This document shows, piece after piece, positions 23,001 to 34,370 of a DNA stretch of 64,000 nt. The notes beneath the pieces are model-generated. The model saw only the letters and a program-made list of their open reading frames with translations, was not told where the DNA came from and made no database searches. Both the position numbers and the translations under genes were made by a program. Position 1 is the stretch's first letter. Each line of letters opens with the position of its first letter. This stretch comes from Liolophura sinensis (lineage: Eukaryota; Mollusca; Polyplacophora; Chitonida; Chitonidae): positions 78,593,084-78,657,083 of the forward strand of contig NC_088300.1 of the NCBI RefSeq assembly GCF_032854445.1, in the 5' to 3' direction.

Positions 23001-26000
23001 TACAAGAATGATCGATGTTTCTATGTTAATTTCTCCCGCTCCCCGCCTCATCCCACCCGAATTTACCTCCGGGTACATCCGGAACTCCTCCTCTTCTAAC
23101 ACGGGCCCCTTCCTGGCGGACCTCTCTATGGGTGCCCCTACACCATGCTGGGTCCTGTCCGTCAGCTGGTATGCCCGTCCGTACGAGGCAAGGCCCAGAA
23201 TGATCTTAGATCGACTGGCACCTTTCTGGATGTACCGTTTGACAGCCCAGTCCTGCCAAAATAATAGCAAGTTTTAAGTTAAAAAGCGGAAGCAACTGAA
23301 GAGTGAAAATAATAATAATAGTTAATTTAATGTGACAGTGGGAAGTAATTGCACAAGGAAAATAACCATAAGTAATATTAACATGACAGGACTAAGCGTT
23401 TTCACATTAAAATTATAATAATAACGATAACCAACTTTAATAGGATAAACGATCATGTTGGAATTGTTTCACTGTCATCACGGCTTTAGTTGCTCTCTTT
23501 AATACGTTCGTCTATTTGTATTTAATCTTTTTTCAGTAGAAATAAAAAGCGGAGGCAAGTACTGATGTTTTGGTGCTTTTTAAACCACGGATTTGATTAA
23601 CTGTTGACTGATTGATCGATTGCTGGATGGTTGCTGACTGGCTGGACTTTCACTGATTGGCTGATAGCTCCATGGTTGCTGACTGGCTGGACTTTCACTG
23701 ATTGACTGATAGCTCCATGGTTGCATGCTGATTGACTGAACATTGGCTGAATTTTTGATATACGTACCGCATTATATTGCTCACTATTCTCTATTCTTGG
23801 ATTGAAGGTACGGGCAAACAGTGGGGTATTGAACGCCGCCACTCCATGCCAACTTCCGTGGAAGTCATATGCCATAACATTAAAGAAATCCAGGGCGCTG
23901 AAAATTAAGCATTATAGCATTTACATTTCTTCAAGTAACTGCATACCTTCCCGAGCCTAAAATAACACGAGTAGTAATTGATTACGCAGTGCAAAGGCTG
24001 TGGTGTGTCGTGAAGTCATGATATAATACGTCTTTACAGACAGACGTGCTTAATATGTGCGGCGGTATAGTACGTTTTACTGACAGTGGTACTTCATGCG
24101 TGTAATGTGTATAGCGTGTAGAAATACGTCTTTATTGACAGAGGTGCTTTTCGCCAGGGAAATGTGCTCGACAATGCTTGGAACGGTATCACCAGGGGCC
24201 ATTCTGGGCTTAAATGCAAAACTGTCTTTTTTACAAACAGAATATTTGGAACCGGATGCTCAAACTTGGTTAAATCCCTACCTGAAAGCGGCCCCAGTAC
24301 TACACTTTTGTACAGTCTGTCAAGAGCGTAGGATTTCACTAAGCCACAGAGAGTGAGTCTTTCCAAGAATACTAGATACTGGGTTTTCAACTTGTCCCAC
24401 TGACAGTCATCTGATGGTATTACACATGCTCTGCTTCTGATCAATCACTCACTTGTTCAAAGCCGGGATGTCATAGATGGTGTCTATCTTCTTACTGGCT
24501 ACCGAGACTGCGGCAGTTAGCAGTAGTCGTTTTTTCCCCACAGGGACTATTTCCTCATCAAACGCTTTCCTCAGAGCCTATAGCGGAACAGAACAACAAG
24601 CACATATAACGTTTGCTACGTTCCCAACGTTTTTTGAGTGGTATTATGACTGACATGCATTTTATAAATACGGAAATACGTATTTAGGTATCCTTTAGGA
24701 TACCGGTACGCAATATTACACGATTTCCCCTGGTTGGTAAGACTATACATGTGCACTGCACTGATATACATAAGGTTGACATCATACCAAGATGGAATTT
24801 GTAGCAATATAGTTTTATGTCCACTTTCAGCATTTAAATTGCAAATATGTAAATGCTTATACCTTCATAAAAAGTGTGAAGCTGGTCCCATTTGTCGGAT
24901 ATTCCCAGTCAATGTCAACGCCATCGAAACCTTTCTCTCTGCAGAATAAGACGGTGTTCTGAGCGAACTGGACACGGGATGAGTCATTGGCTGCGGGTTT
25001 CAGGAAAGCCTCCGGTCCTTTAGAAGCGCCCCCCAATGAGATCAGGGTTATCAGTTCTGGGTTCTCCGTTTTCAAGTTGTTAATTTCTCTGACAGACCGA
25101 GGAGCCGCTGGGTACGCGTCCTCTTCCAGACCTATCGTCAACCCAGGGGCCACGATACCAAAGGCGTAGATCAGGTGACTGCAGAGGTTGGGGTCAATTT
25201 TGCTGGGTTTCAGGCCGTAATCCCCTGGGCGCCCCTGTGACCAGACTGTCCAGTAGCACAGTGTGTTGAAGCCTGCGGAAACAGGAGTTCTATCAGGTAT
25301 GTCACTATCCAGAGAATGAATGAATGAATGATTATGGCTTAACGCCACATCGGCAATATTTCAGCCATATCGTGGCGAGAACAAGGTGAAAACGCGAGAC
25401 GGTTAAGGTTTTCGACATGATAATATGAACATCAAAAGTAAAACAAAAAGTGCAGACATGTTTAAAATCGCATAGAAGAAAAATAAGAGTTAAAACTCGA
25501 AAACCAGGATTATATTCTATATGTATATAACTGTTTATCTTTAAATATTTATGACAATTAAAATTTATATTTTATGATATAGGCCAATGACCGTCAACTA
25601 ATTTATGACAACATCGCCAGCGATGCTGTCAAATAAATCATATATAGATTTGACTGTGTAGAATCTTTGCCGAACATGGGCAAAGTCTACACAGTCAACC
25701 AGAATATGTTTGATGCCATATTGAGCATCACATCCAACACACTCGGGAGCACTGCTCCCATCTAAGATGAAATTGTGTGTTAGACGAGAATGTCCAATAC
25801 GGCATCTCGTTAAAACGACTTGGTCTCTACATGCAGTTTATTATGGACCTGCAAGTTCCATTCACCCTGCCAAAGGCAACGAATATATTTAAGAATATTC
25901 GACTTCATGTCAGTATAAGGGATTTTTATCTTAGATATGGGCTTATTTAGGGCAGCTTTCGCCTCCATGTCTGCGACTGTGTTTCCATGAATACCAATGT

Positions 26001-29000
26001 GACTTGGTATCCAGCAGAATATAATATCTTTACCTCTTCTAATTAGTTTCCTATGTATAGCTAAAATTCGAAGGATCAAGGGATTTTTAAATTTATTATT
26101 CTGTATTGCCAATAAGCAAGACAACGAGTCAGTGCATATCATTGCCCTCTGGGCACACCCAGAAGAAACATATGATAAGGCCAGGGGTATAGCTCTGACC
26201 TCCGCAGAGAATATTGAAGAAGAGGATGGAAGACGAAAGGAACGAGGCCCGCTGCTCCATAACAGCCGCAGTCGCAACCCTGTCCCCATCCTTCGACCCG
26301 TCAGTATATATAAATTTATAATCCATATAATTAGCTTTTATTTCAGCAAAACCTTGCTGAATTATAAGAGGATTTATATTCGATTTATTACATTTACGTA
26401 GATCAAATATTAGTTTAGGTTGTGGGAGAAGCCATGGAGGAGACTCCGGAAAAGACACCGGAGCTATATCTTCCAGCTTGATGTTAGCTCCCACAATATG
26501 GTCCCGTATACGAAGACCGAACGAAGGGATCTTGTTAGGACATTTAGTATATTTGTCTACATACAATGGATTGAAAACACAGTCGTAGGCAGGGTTTGTT
26601 GGATGAGCTTTAAGCTTTGTAGCATATTGAAGGCTAAGTTTTATACGTCGGTTATATAAAGAAGGTTCATTTGCCTCCACGTATAAACTTTCTACTGGTG
26701 AGGTTCAGTAAGGCTGAGCCTCAAACCTTGGTGATGAACAGGATCCAATATTTTAATGTACGACTTCCTAGCGGAACCGTAAATGATGGATCCATAGTCC
26801 AATTTAGACCTCACCAGAGAACGATATATTTTAAGTAAAACTGATCGGTCAGCACCCCAATCGGTGCTAGACACGACCTTAATTATATCGAGAGCCTTTG
26901 TACATTTAGCTTTAAGCATTTTAATATGACGTATAAAAGATAGTTTACTATCAAATATTATACCTAAAAATTTTGTTTCTCCAACAATTTTAACCTGTTC
27001 ACCATAAAAATTAAGCTCAGGGTCAAGATGAAGTTTCCGTTTATTACAAAAATGCATACCGACGGTTTTAGACCTTGAAAATCTAAAACCGTTTTCACTT
27101 CCCCATTTCTCGATCTTATTGAGACAAAGCTGCAACTGACGTTCGATATTGTTCATATTCTTAGTTTGGTAGCATATATGGAAATCATCCACGTATAAAG
27201 AACCCTCTGTGCCAGATGTTAATGTTTTTGCTAGGCTATTTATTTTTATACTAAACAGAGTTGGTGATAGAATGCTGCCTTGGGGTACACCCATTTCCTG
27301 CTCATAAGAGTCAGAAAGAGTGGAACCCACCAGTACCTTAAACTGACGATCAGATAAAAATTCGGATATAAATATAGGTAAGCGACCTTTTAGACCCATA
27401 TTCGCGAGATCTTTTAAAATACCATATTTCCATGTGGTGTCGTAGGCCTTTTCAAGGTCAAAAAATATGGACACCACATGTTCATTATTAATGAAGCCAT
27501 CGCGAATAAAGGTTTCGAATCGAACAAGGTGATCCATGGTAGATCTACCTTGCCGAAAACCGCATTGAATATTAGATAAAAGCTTGTTGGTTTCAAGAAA
27601 CCAAACAAGTCTATCATTAATCATCCGTTCCATAGTCTTACAGACACAGCTGGTAAGAGCTATGGGACGGTAATTATTTGGACCAGTATGATCCTTTTCC
27701 GGTTTGGGAACCGGAATAATACACGCCTCCCTCCATGATGGAGGAAAATTGCCAGTTATCCAAATATCATTAAGCAAGTCCAGGAGAGTCTCCAGTGGCT
27801 CAGGTGGTATATGGTTCAGAAACTTATAATATACATTATCAGGACCACAAGCAGTATCGTGGGCCTTTTTTAATGCAGTTTTAAGTTCCTCGATATTAAA
27901 AGGATGATTATAATCTTCTAAATTCTTAGAAGAAAAGGGCAATTTAATTTTCTCCTTCTGGTTTTTAATACGTTGAAATTCTTTAGAATAATTCTCAGAA
28001 GAAGATTTGTTTGAAATTGTTTCAGCTAGTTTATTTGCTATATCGGGTGGAGAAGTTAATATATTATCTCCATCTTTTAAATGCTGAACTTTTGCTTTAT
28101 TATTTTTGCCCTTAAGTTTCTGAACCATGTTCCAGACCTTACGCATGGGTGTTTTTGACGTAATGCCTGAAACAAAGTTCCGCCAACAAGATCGTCTCTT
28201 GGGCTTGAGTAATCGACGAGCCTAAGCTCTAAAAATACGAACCTGGTTTAAGTTATTATCAGTAGGACATATATTAAAATTCCGCTCGGCCTTTTTGCGG
28301 TCTTTAATGACTTTGCGACAGTCCTTATCATACCAGGGTTTGCTTTTGGATTGTGGATTTGTCGAGGTTTTAGGGATAGTTCTATCGGCAGCTCGTAATA
28401 CAAGCTCGTTAAATTTTAATATAGGATCATTTGTTGCATTGAGAGTCTCTGGAGAGATATCAGCCTCGCAGAACATCTCAAATGCGATCCAATCTGCTTG
28501 ATCGAATTTCCACCTAGCTACACGTTCTAAAGAATTAGAAGTGATATGCTCTAGGATAATAGGAAAATGGTCACTACCACAAAGATCGTCATGCACCTTC
28601 CAAGAAAAATGTGGGAGAAGTGATGGATCCGTGATAGTGAGATCGATAGCAGAATAAGTGCCATTACCCGGATGTAAATAGGTATTAGAACCATCATTGA
28701 AATAACACAGTTCTTCCTTACATAAGAAGTCTTCGACTATCTTGCCCTTATTATTTATGTTATTACTGCCCCATAGAGGGTTATGGGAATTAAAATCTAA
28801 ACGGTTTAGGTAATTGTTCAGTAAGATTATGTAACTGAGAAGCTGACAAAGAAGTGTTCGGAGGTATATACATCGAACATAATGTGACTGTTTCATATAA
28901 TGAAACACGAACGGCCACAGCCTGAAGCTCTGTATGCAGAGCAACAGGGCTGTGGATAATACTGTTATTTATGAATATCGAGGAGCCGCCTGCAGCTCGC

Positions 29001-32000
29001 TCTTCTTCATTTGAATAAGTACTATATAATGAATAATTTTTAAGGGCTACTGTGTCTTTGTCAGATGTCTTCAGGTGAGTTTCCTGAAGACACAGGGCTA
29101 CTGGATTTAAAGATTGAACTAGCTGTGTTATTTCAATAAAATTTACCTTAAGACCTCGACAATTCCATTGCATAATTTTATCATATATCGCCATTATGGA
29201 GGAAGACGTATTGGGGATTTATGTCTTGACCGAGGACGACCCTTTTTGGGAGATCTACTAGGAGACCTCCCAGGTGCAGATGATGTATCCATCAGGTCTG
29301 CACATGAAGTTGAAGGATCGACATCCTCCAACGATCCAAACTTATTATAAGTTTGGATTGGGTCCCTAGTGGCCTTAGAGGGACGCTCCAGGGGGCCACT
29401 AGATTTATCCTTTTTATGATTTTTCTCAGATTTATTTTTGTCACCCGTTGTTTTCTGTGAAGAAGGTTTATTAAATTTAGATTTATTATCACATGATGCG
29501 TTGTCAGATAAAGAAAGTGCTGGATACTCAGGTAAAGTATTAGGTATTTTAGATGGGTTGATATCAGTCTGAGATGATGAGCTGGCTGTCTTATTTATGG
29601 GTTTCGTGACGAGTTTCTGTGGCTGTTCTTTGCCAATGGGCCAAGTAAAAGTCGTTTGGACCCCCACAGAAACAGTGGTTTTCCTGACAACATTGGCAAA
29701 TGTAGATGTTGTAAGGCCATTCGTGACAGAGACCATACGCTTCGCTTCCTGATAGGATATATTATTTTTACATTTTAAGGTTATAATTTCTTTTTCTTTT
29801 TTGAAAAGAGGGCAGTCCTTGGAAGAGGCCATGTGGGCTCCACTACAATTGAAACATTTTATTGTTTTTGTGCAGTCAAATCCCTCGTGTCCTGCTTCCG
29901 CACATCTAAAGCAAACCAGTGTGTTGCGGCATTGACTCCTGCCATGGCCAAACCGCTGGCAGGAGAAACACCGGGTGGGGTTAGGTATAAACAACTCCAC
30001 CCTCACACTATATGGCCCGATAAATATAGATGACGGAAGGGAAGGTCTGTTAAAAGTTATCATATGAGTGTTCGTTTTTATCAGGTTTCCATCTCTTTTA
30101 ATTATGAAGCGTTTGACCTTAATCACTCCTTGATGTTTTCGTTCTTCAGTTATTTCTTGCTCTGTCATTTCAGTAAGGTCCTGGTCTCTGTCACGAATTA
30201 TGCCATGACAGCAGTTTAATGTATATATTATGTGGAGAAACAGAAACCGGCTGCTCTCCTATATTTTGAATTTTTAATAAATTTATATATTGCTGTTTTC
30301 TGGAAACTTCCAACAAAATGTTCCCAGATTTCATTTTTTTGACTTGTTTCAGAGTTCCAGCATAACTTTCTAATGTTTTTTTAAGTACAAATGGATTTAT
30401 TTTCATTTTGCCTTCATTTTTATTAGAAATTACTAAGAAGGTAGGAAAATAAGTATTTTCTCTTTCAATATCTAATGGAACTTCATTTTTTCTTTTCTTA
30501 GAAACGACTGTTGTAATTTCAGAAGAAGCCATGTTATATTTTATTTAATTTCACCCTGCGTGTCTCCCGCCCGCCACGGAGTGCCAACAAGGGCGAATCT
30601 ACCTCTGCGGATGACCAGCAGAGAATAAAAACAGGGAATCCACGCAAGGTATACTCGAACAGATTGAGATTATACCAAAAGGTTAAAAATTCAATCTACT
30701 CGATTGACCCATTAGCCACCGCCTTCTACATTGACCCCAAAGGAAGTGCTTCTGAAGAAGAGCCAACTTGACATCTCGGTAAGACAAAGAATAACAAACG
30801 GGATCAAGTGTAGGGCTAGACATGACCAGCCGATTGATCGGACCGGGCCCATGCGACCTCCCGTCTCTCTCCAAGTAAGGGCCAAAGTGACGTGTTGGGC
30901 GTGAGGATCTCGCAAGACCAACACACCCTCAGCCACCAGGATCCCGTCTTCGGAGACTACGGGTCGCAACCCACGGCAAACAGGTCGCTTCCCGGTTGCC
31001 TCTCACACAACCGCGAAGATGTGAGCCTATTATATTCACCGGGCTCACACAGGAGAGCTCTAGGTCAGTCGTCTTTTACGACAAGCTTGCCCAGAGGGCT
31101 GAGGTCCTATTCTTATCACCCCGGAAACCCCACGGGGGCACTATCCAGAGAGAAGTATGCCACAACATTATATGGTTACGGTAGTTCTCGTGTCTGTACT
31201 TCACGTCCATTATGCATGGAGGCATACACGATGTCACTAAAGTGGAGACTTCGTGAGCTGACATCATTCGCCAGAGAAAAGTTTTCATAGGAAGTTTAGT
31301 AGAAAGTAGATGTAGACTGATCTGTTTTCTAGAGGGCATGGCACCTAAAGTTATTCCAGCGTTCACCGAACAGACCGGAGCGGATAAGGGACATGATGTC
31401 CTCATATCCGGATGTTGTCTGGCTGGAATAAGATATGTAAGGATAGTAAGACAGCGCTTTGCATGTACATGGATTGTAAAACAGCGCCTTGTGTGTGAGT
31501 GGATAGTATTTATTTGTTTATTTGATTGGTGTTTTACGCCGTATTCAAGAATATTTCACTTATACGACAGCGGCCAACATTATGGTGGGAGGAAACCGAG
31601 CAGAGCCCGGGGAAAACCCACGACCATCCGCAGGTTGCTGACAGACCTTCCCCGTACGGCCGGAGAGGAAGCAAGCATGAGCTGGACTTGAACTCACAGC
31701 GACCGCATTGGGCGTGGATAGTAAGACAGCGCCTTGTGTGTACGTGGATAGTAAGACAGCGCCTTGTATGTACATGGATAGTAAGACAGCGCCTTGTATG
31801 TACATGGATAGTAAGACAGCGCCTTGTGTGTACATGGATAGTAAGACAGCGCCTTGTGTGTACGTGGATAGTAAGATAGCGCCTTGTGTGTACGTGGATA
31901 GTAAGACAGCGCCTTGTGTGTACGTGGATAGTAAGACAGCGCCTTGTGTGTACATGGATAGTAAGACAGCGCCTTGTGTGTACGTGGATAGTAAGACAGC

Positions 32001-33053
32001 GCCTTGTGTGTACATGGATAGTAAGATAGCGCCTTGTGTATACGTGGATAGTAAGACAGCGCCTTGTGTGTACGTGGATAGTAAGATAGCGCCTTGTGTG
32101 TACGTGGATAGTAAGACAGCGCCTTGTGTGTACGTGGATAGTAAGATAGCGCCTTGTGTGTACGTGGATAGTAAGACAGCGCCTTGTATGTACATGGATA
32201 GTAAGACAGCGCCTTGTGTGTACGTGGATAGTAAGACAGCGCCTTGTGTGTACGTGGATAATAAGACAGCGCCTTGTGTGTACGTGGATAGTAAGACAGT
32301 GCCTTGTGTGTACGTGGATAGTAAGACAGCGCCTTGTGTGTACATGGATAGTAAGACAGTGCCTCGTGTGTACGTGGATAGTAAGACAGCGCCTTGTATG
32401 TACATGGATAGTAAGATAGCGCCTTGTATGTAAGTGGATAGTAAGACAGCGCCTTGTGTGTACATGGATAGTAAGACAGCGCCTTGTGTGTACGTGGATA
32501 GTAAGATAGCGCCTTGTATTTACGTGGATAGTAAGATAGCGCCTTGTGTGTACGTGGATAGTCAGATAGCGCCTTGTTGACATTACAAATATTTGAAGTG
32601 TTCGAATGCCTAGTAATTAGGCTTATTATATAGGCATGAAACAATGGGGATATTATATACTGCAGTGATGGGCTAGCATTTCCAGATGGTTAAAGCACTT
32701 GATCGTTGCAACTGTCACTCCATGGACCAATGAAGCTGCGTGTTCGAATCCAGCTCTCGCTGCTCTGTCTGCAGTTTTAAGTAAGACGTTTGTCCTGTAT
32801 TTGGGAAACTACATTTCGATATCCTCCAATCATAAATGTGACCACTGTGTATGCATCAACAGTTCTGGAGAATGTAGTGAAACACAAGTGACAGGAGTAA
32901 ATACAAGCCAAACTTTAATTTCACTGTTGTTTAGAGTATAGCGTCAGGTATGGCAGTGCCCAGACGTTAGTACTTACCTTGGACATACACGGAGATCGTC
33001 ACCAGTCCAGTTATAACCCAAGCCAGACGGGGATAAGCCGGCTGGACGTTCAT
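16074..33053 (-). CDS. Chitinase-family protein with two GH18 domains and a C-terminal anchor signal, 13 exons
   Basis: Exons (minus): 33053-32978, 25272-24863, 24577-24453, 23897-23768, 23252-23067, 21775-21653, 20632-20434, 20026-19575, 19366-19242, 18493-18376, 17609-17424, 17038-16919, 16448-16074. All borders are GT-AG and all phases match, giving 2625 bases (874 residues plus stop). Exon 1 encodes a signal peptide (MNVQPAYPRLAWVITGLVTI). Residues about 26-400 form a GH18 domain with DGVDIDWEYP, MAYDFHGSW and LLWTLDYDD, as in active chitinases. Residues about 420-780 form a second domain with DGVDIVWIYP and LAYTYQRK, lacking the catalytic Glu and partner Asp residues. A Pro/Thr-rich linker and a hydrophobic C-terminus suggest a GPI anchor. 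The inferred role is chitin hydrolysis by domain 1 and sugar binding or regulation by domain 2 at the cell surface. No chitin-binding CBM14 module is seen. Confidence 0.92.
19047..19131. other. Cluster of TATCGATA sites around a perfect hairpin, in a chitinase intron
   Basis: TATCGATA occurs at 19049-19056 and 19117-19124. Between them, 19074-19099 is a perfect inverted repeat with 11-bp arms (GGTGTTTATCG and CGATAAACACC) and a 4-base loop. An 18-bp AT-rich tandem repeat (AACAAATAATGTAATAAC-like) lies just upstream. Function is unknown. Confidence 0.6.
20850..21275 (+). repeat. Degenerate ~42-bp tandem repeat in a chitinase intron
   Basis: About ten diverged copies contain TATGACGACAGTCTCTGCTA followed by ccagacaatgtc..attatca. 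The array lies between the exons ending at 21653 and starting at 20632. Confidence 0.8.
22215..22895 (+). repeat. 52-bp tandem repeat in a chitinase intron
   Basis: About 13 copies contain ACAAATAACCTGTCCTCATT followed by gttacacaatacccgactctacagggcgtcac variants. The array lies between the exons ending at 23067 and starting at 21775. Confidence 0.85.
23611..23730 (+). repeat. 45-bp repeat, about 2.5 copies, next to chitinase exon 4
   Basis: TTGCTGACTGGCTGGACTTT followed by cactgattggctgatagctccatgg is repeated. It lies 40-150 bases below the donor of the 23897-23768 exon, inside the intron. Confidence 0.75.
25598..29194 (-). pseudogene. LINE ORF2 (endonuclease, reverse transcriptase, RNase H), multiply broken
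   Basis: Order: AP-type endonuclease (MQWNCRGLK, LCLQETHLK, CGSDHFPI), reverse transcriptase (NYRPIALTS, GVPQGSILSP, LYVDDF), RNase H (IYTDGS, ICTDSLS, WIPSHIGIHGN) and a C-terminal Cys/His motif (CVGCDAQYGIKHILVDC) ending with TAG at 25600-25598. Damage seen: a small deletion near 28800 that removes the Gly of the GDFN endonuclease motif and shifts frame; an in-frame TAG at 28224-28222; frameshifts near 26700 and near 26240; and a stop or frame change near 25810. The catalytic residues of the reverse transcriptase and RNase H are otherwise recognisable. Confidence 0.9.
29194..30532 (-). pseudogene. LINE ORF1 (nucleic-acid-binding gag-like protein), frameshifted
   Basis: The protein starts MASSEITTVVSKKRKN at 30532. 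A one-base frameshift near 30225 moves the reading frame; the rest is open from about 30200 to a TAA at 29196-29194. The second part contains three CCHC knuckles, CFSCQRFGHGRSQC, CFRCAEAGHEGFDC and CFNCSGAHMASSKDC, then a Ser/Lys-rich basic tail. Such proteins bind the element RNA. The stop overlaps the ORF2 start as TAATG, an arrangement suited to termination-reinitiation. Confidence 0.85.
31442..32576 (+). repeat. 30-bp minisatellite in chitinase intron 1, interrupted by a SINE
   Basis: About 30 copies contain TACGTGGATAGTAAGACAGC followed by gccttgtgtg. The unit is a multiple of three and has no stop in most frames, so long frames run through it on both strands (for example VDSKTAPCVY or TRRCLTIHVH repeats). 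These are not treated as genes. Confidence 0.93.
31509..31713 (-). mobile_element. tRNA-derived SINE inserted into the 30-bp array
   Basis: The plus strand shows the reverse complement of the 14044 SINE family: T-rich tail, GGTGTTTTACGCCGTATTCA, GGTGGGAGGAAACCGAGCAG, and CTCACAGCGACCGCATTGGG at its truncated 5' end. GTGGATAGTA is present at 31499-31508 and again at 31714-31723. This is either a 10-bp target duplication or a coincidence of array phase. Confidence 0.85.
32665..32810 (+). mobile_element. tRNA-like SINE fragment in chitinase intron 1
   Basis: ATGGTTAAAGCACTTGATCG and a box B-like GTTCGAATCC about 40 bases later resemble a tRNA-derived SINE head. The following segment is not a match to the other SINEs here. 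It is probably a remnant; a true tRNA gene is not supported. Confidence 0.4.
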
Positions 33054-33654
33054 AGTGAATCTGAAACAATTGTGACATGGAATTAGTCAAGGTTAAGAAA
33101 AATGGTTACATGATTACGTGACACAAGGGATCATCTACCTGTATAACCTGGATCTACAGGTAGGAATGAGCCTGTTTAGCGCACGCAGCACATAGAGATA
33201 AAGTTTATTCAAACTCACATTGACAGGAACGTTGATTTATGTGGGTTGATACACGGGTGGTTGGTTGGCTGATGAAGACTTAGGAAGAGTTTTTCTTGAG
33301 ACTATATAGAGTCAAAACATGCATATGTCACAACTACTTTTACCCAGTGTGTCGTACACATTGTATAGCTCTAAGATCAGTTATCTACAGACAGTTACAA
33401 GTATCCTACTGGAAGTTAACAAACGATGGTACAGTTTATTTATGGCATTTCTGTAGACCTTGTAGCTCATGTAGACATAAACTCTGGGGAGCCTAGTTCC
33501 TTGAATCAATATTTGAACCCCTGACAAAGCAGCTAGGTGTGGTAAGTTTGGCCCTCACATCAGACGGACGTGAACATATGTACAACTATGACACATCAGA
33601 CGAGTGTATTATACGGATTAAGGCGCTCATTGGTGCACGTCCTGATGAGTTCTG
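33054..33654. other. Upstream region of the chitinase gene
   Basis: No coding sequence or clear core promoter motif was seen in the 600 bases upstream of the chitinase ATG. A 5' untranslated exon further up cannot be excluded. Confidence 0.3.
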
Positions 33655-33925
33655 TTTGGAAAGCGGGTAAAATGACCCAGGGAACTTTAGAGTAGGCAGT
33701 ATGGGATGTTCGTTAGGGTAAAATGACCCAGGGAACTTTGGAGTAGCCAATATGGGGAGTTCGTTAGGGTAAAATGACCTACGTATCATTGGAGTAGCCA
33801 ATATGGGGAGTTCGTTAGGGTAAAATGACCCAGGGAACTTTGGAGTAGCCAATATGGGGAGTTCGTTAGAGTAAAATGACCCACGGATCATTGGAGTAGC
33901 CAATATGGGATGTTCGTTAGTCCTA
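33655..33925 (+). repeat. 51-bp tandem repeat, about 5 copies
   Basis: Units contain GGTAAAATGACCCAGGGAAC followed by tttggagtagccaatatggg and a variable edge. The unit is a multiple of three, which explains the open frame across it. Confidence 0.88.
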
Positions 33926-34370
33926 CAAAACTCAAATGGGTGCTGTATGGGTAGTTGGCTAGGGTAAAATGCAGATCTACAAAACTCAAATGGGTACTGT
34001 ATGGGTAGTTGGCTAGGTAAAATGCAGACCTACAAAACTCAAATGGGTACTGTACGGGTAGTTGGCTAGATAAAATGCAGATCTACAAAACTCAAATGGG
34101 TACTGTATGGGTAGTTTGCTGGGGTAAAATACAGATCTACAAAACTAAAAGGGCACTGTATGGGTAGTTGGCTTGGGTAAAATGCAGATCTGCAAAACTT
34201 AAATGGGTACTGTATGAGTAGTTTGGCTAGGGTAAAATACAGATCTACAAAACTCAAGTGGGTACTGTGTGGGTAGTTGGGTAGGGTAAAATGCAGATCT
34301 ACAAAACTCAAGTGGGTACTGTATGGGTAGTTGGCTAGGTAAAATGCAGATCTATAAAAGCAAGGTCGTA
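33926..34370 (+). repeat. 54-bp tandem repeat, about 8 copies
   Basis: Units contain CTACAAAACTCAAATGGGTA followed by ctgtatgggtagttggctagggtaaaatgcagat. The array directly follows the 51-bp array and shares the short string GGTAAAATG with it, so the two may be related. Confidence 0.88.

Larger units (their letters stand above)
20434..25272 (-). other. GH18 domain 1 (predicted active), exons 2-7
   Basis: Domain 1 carries the full catalytic signature DxxDxDWEYP, with the predicted acid/base Glu near residue 149. It also has the SLGGAS strand, MAYDFHGSW (Asp near 215) and the barrel-end WTLDYDD (Trp near 365). Exon sizes are 410, 125, 130, 186, 123 and 199 bp. These features match the family of retaining chitinases that use the substrate N-acetyl group. 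Activity is predicted, not shown. Confidence 0.88.
25316..31138 (-). mobile_element. Full-length non-LTR retrotransposon (LINE, I-superfamily type) with 13-bp target-site duplication
   Basis: The element is about 5.8 kb. In its own sense it starts CCCCCGTGGGGTTTCCGGGG, has a 5' leader of about 0.6 kb, ORF1 (30532-29194), ORF2 (29194-25598) and a 3' UTR ending TAATCATTCATTCATTCATT. CACTATCCAGAGA flanks it at 25303-25315 and 31139-31151, a perfect target-site duplication. ORF2 contains an endonuclease, a reverse transcriptase and an RNase H domain; that order plus an ORF1 with three CCHC knuckles points to the I superfamily (Nimb-like, by inference). It sits in intron 1 of the chitinase gene in the same orientation. 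Both ORFs are broken, so this copy cannot move itself. Confidence 0.93.

Noticed and set aside
24094-24444. 116-codon frame between chitinase exons
   Set aside because: It lies within an intron whose flanking exons splice in phase, and it shows no GH18 or other similarity.
31534-32644. Frames of 240-350 codons on both strands, such as VDSKTAPCVY and TRRCLTIHVH repeats
   Set aside because: They are produced by a 30-bp DNA repeat without stops. Every frame is open, and there is no start context, domain or splice support.
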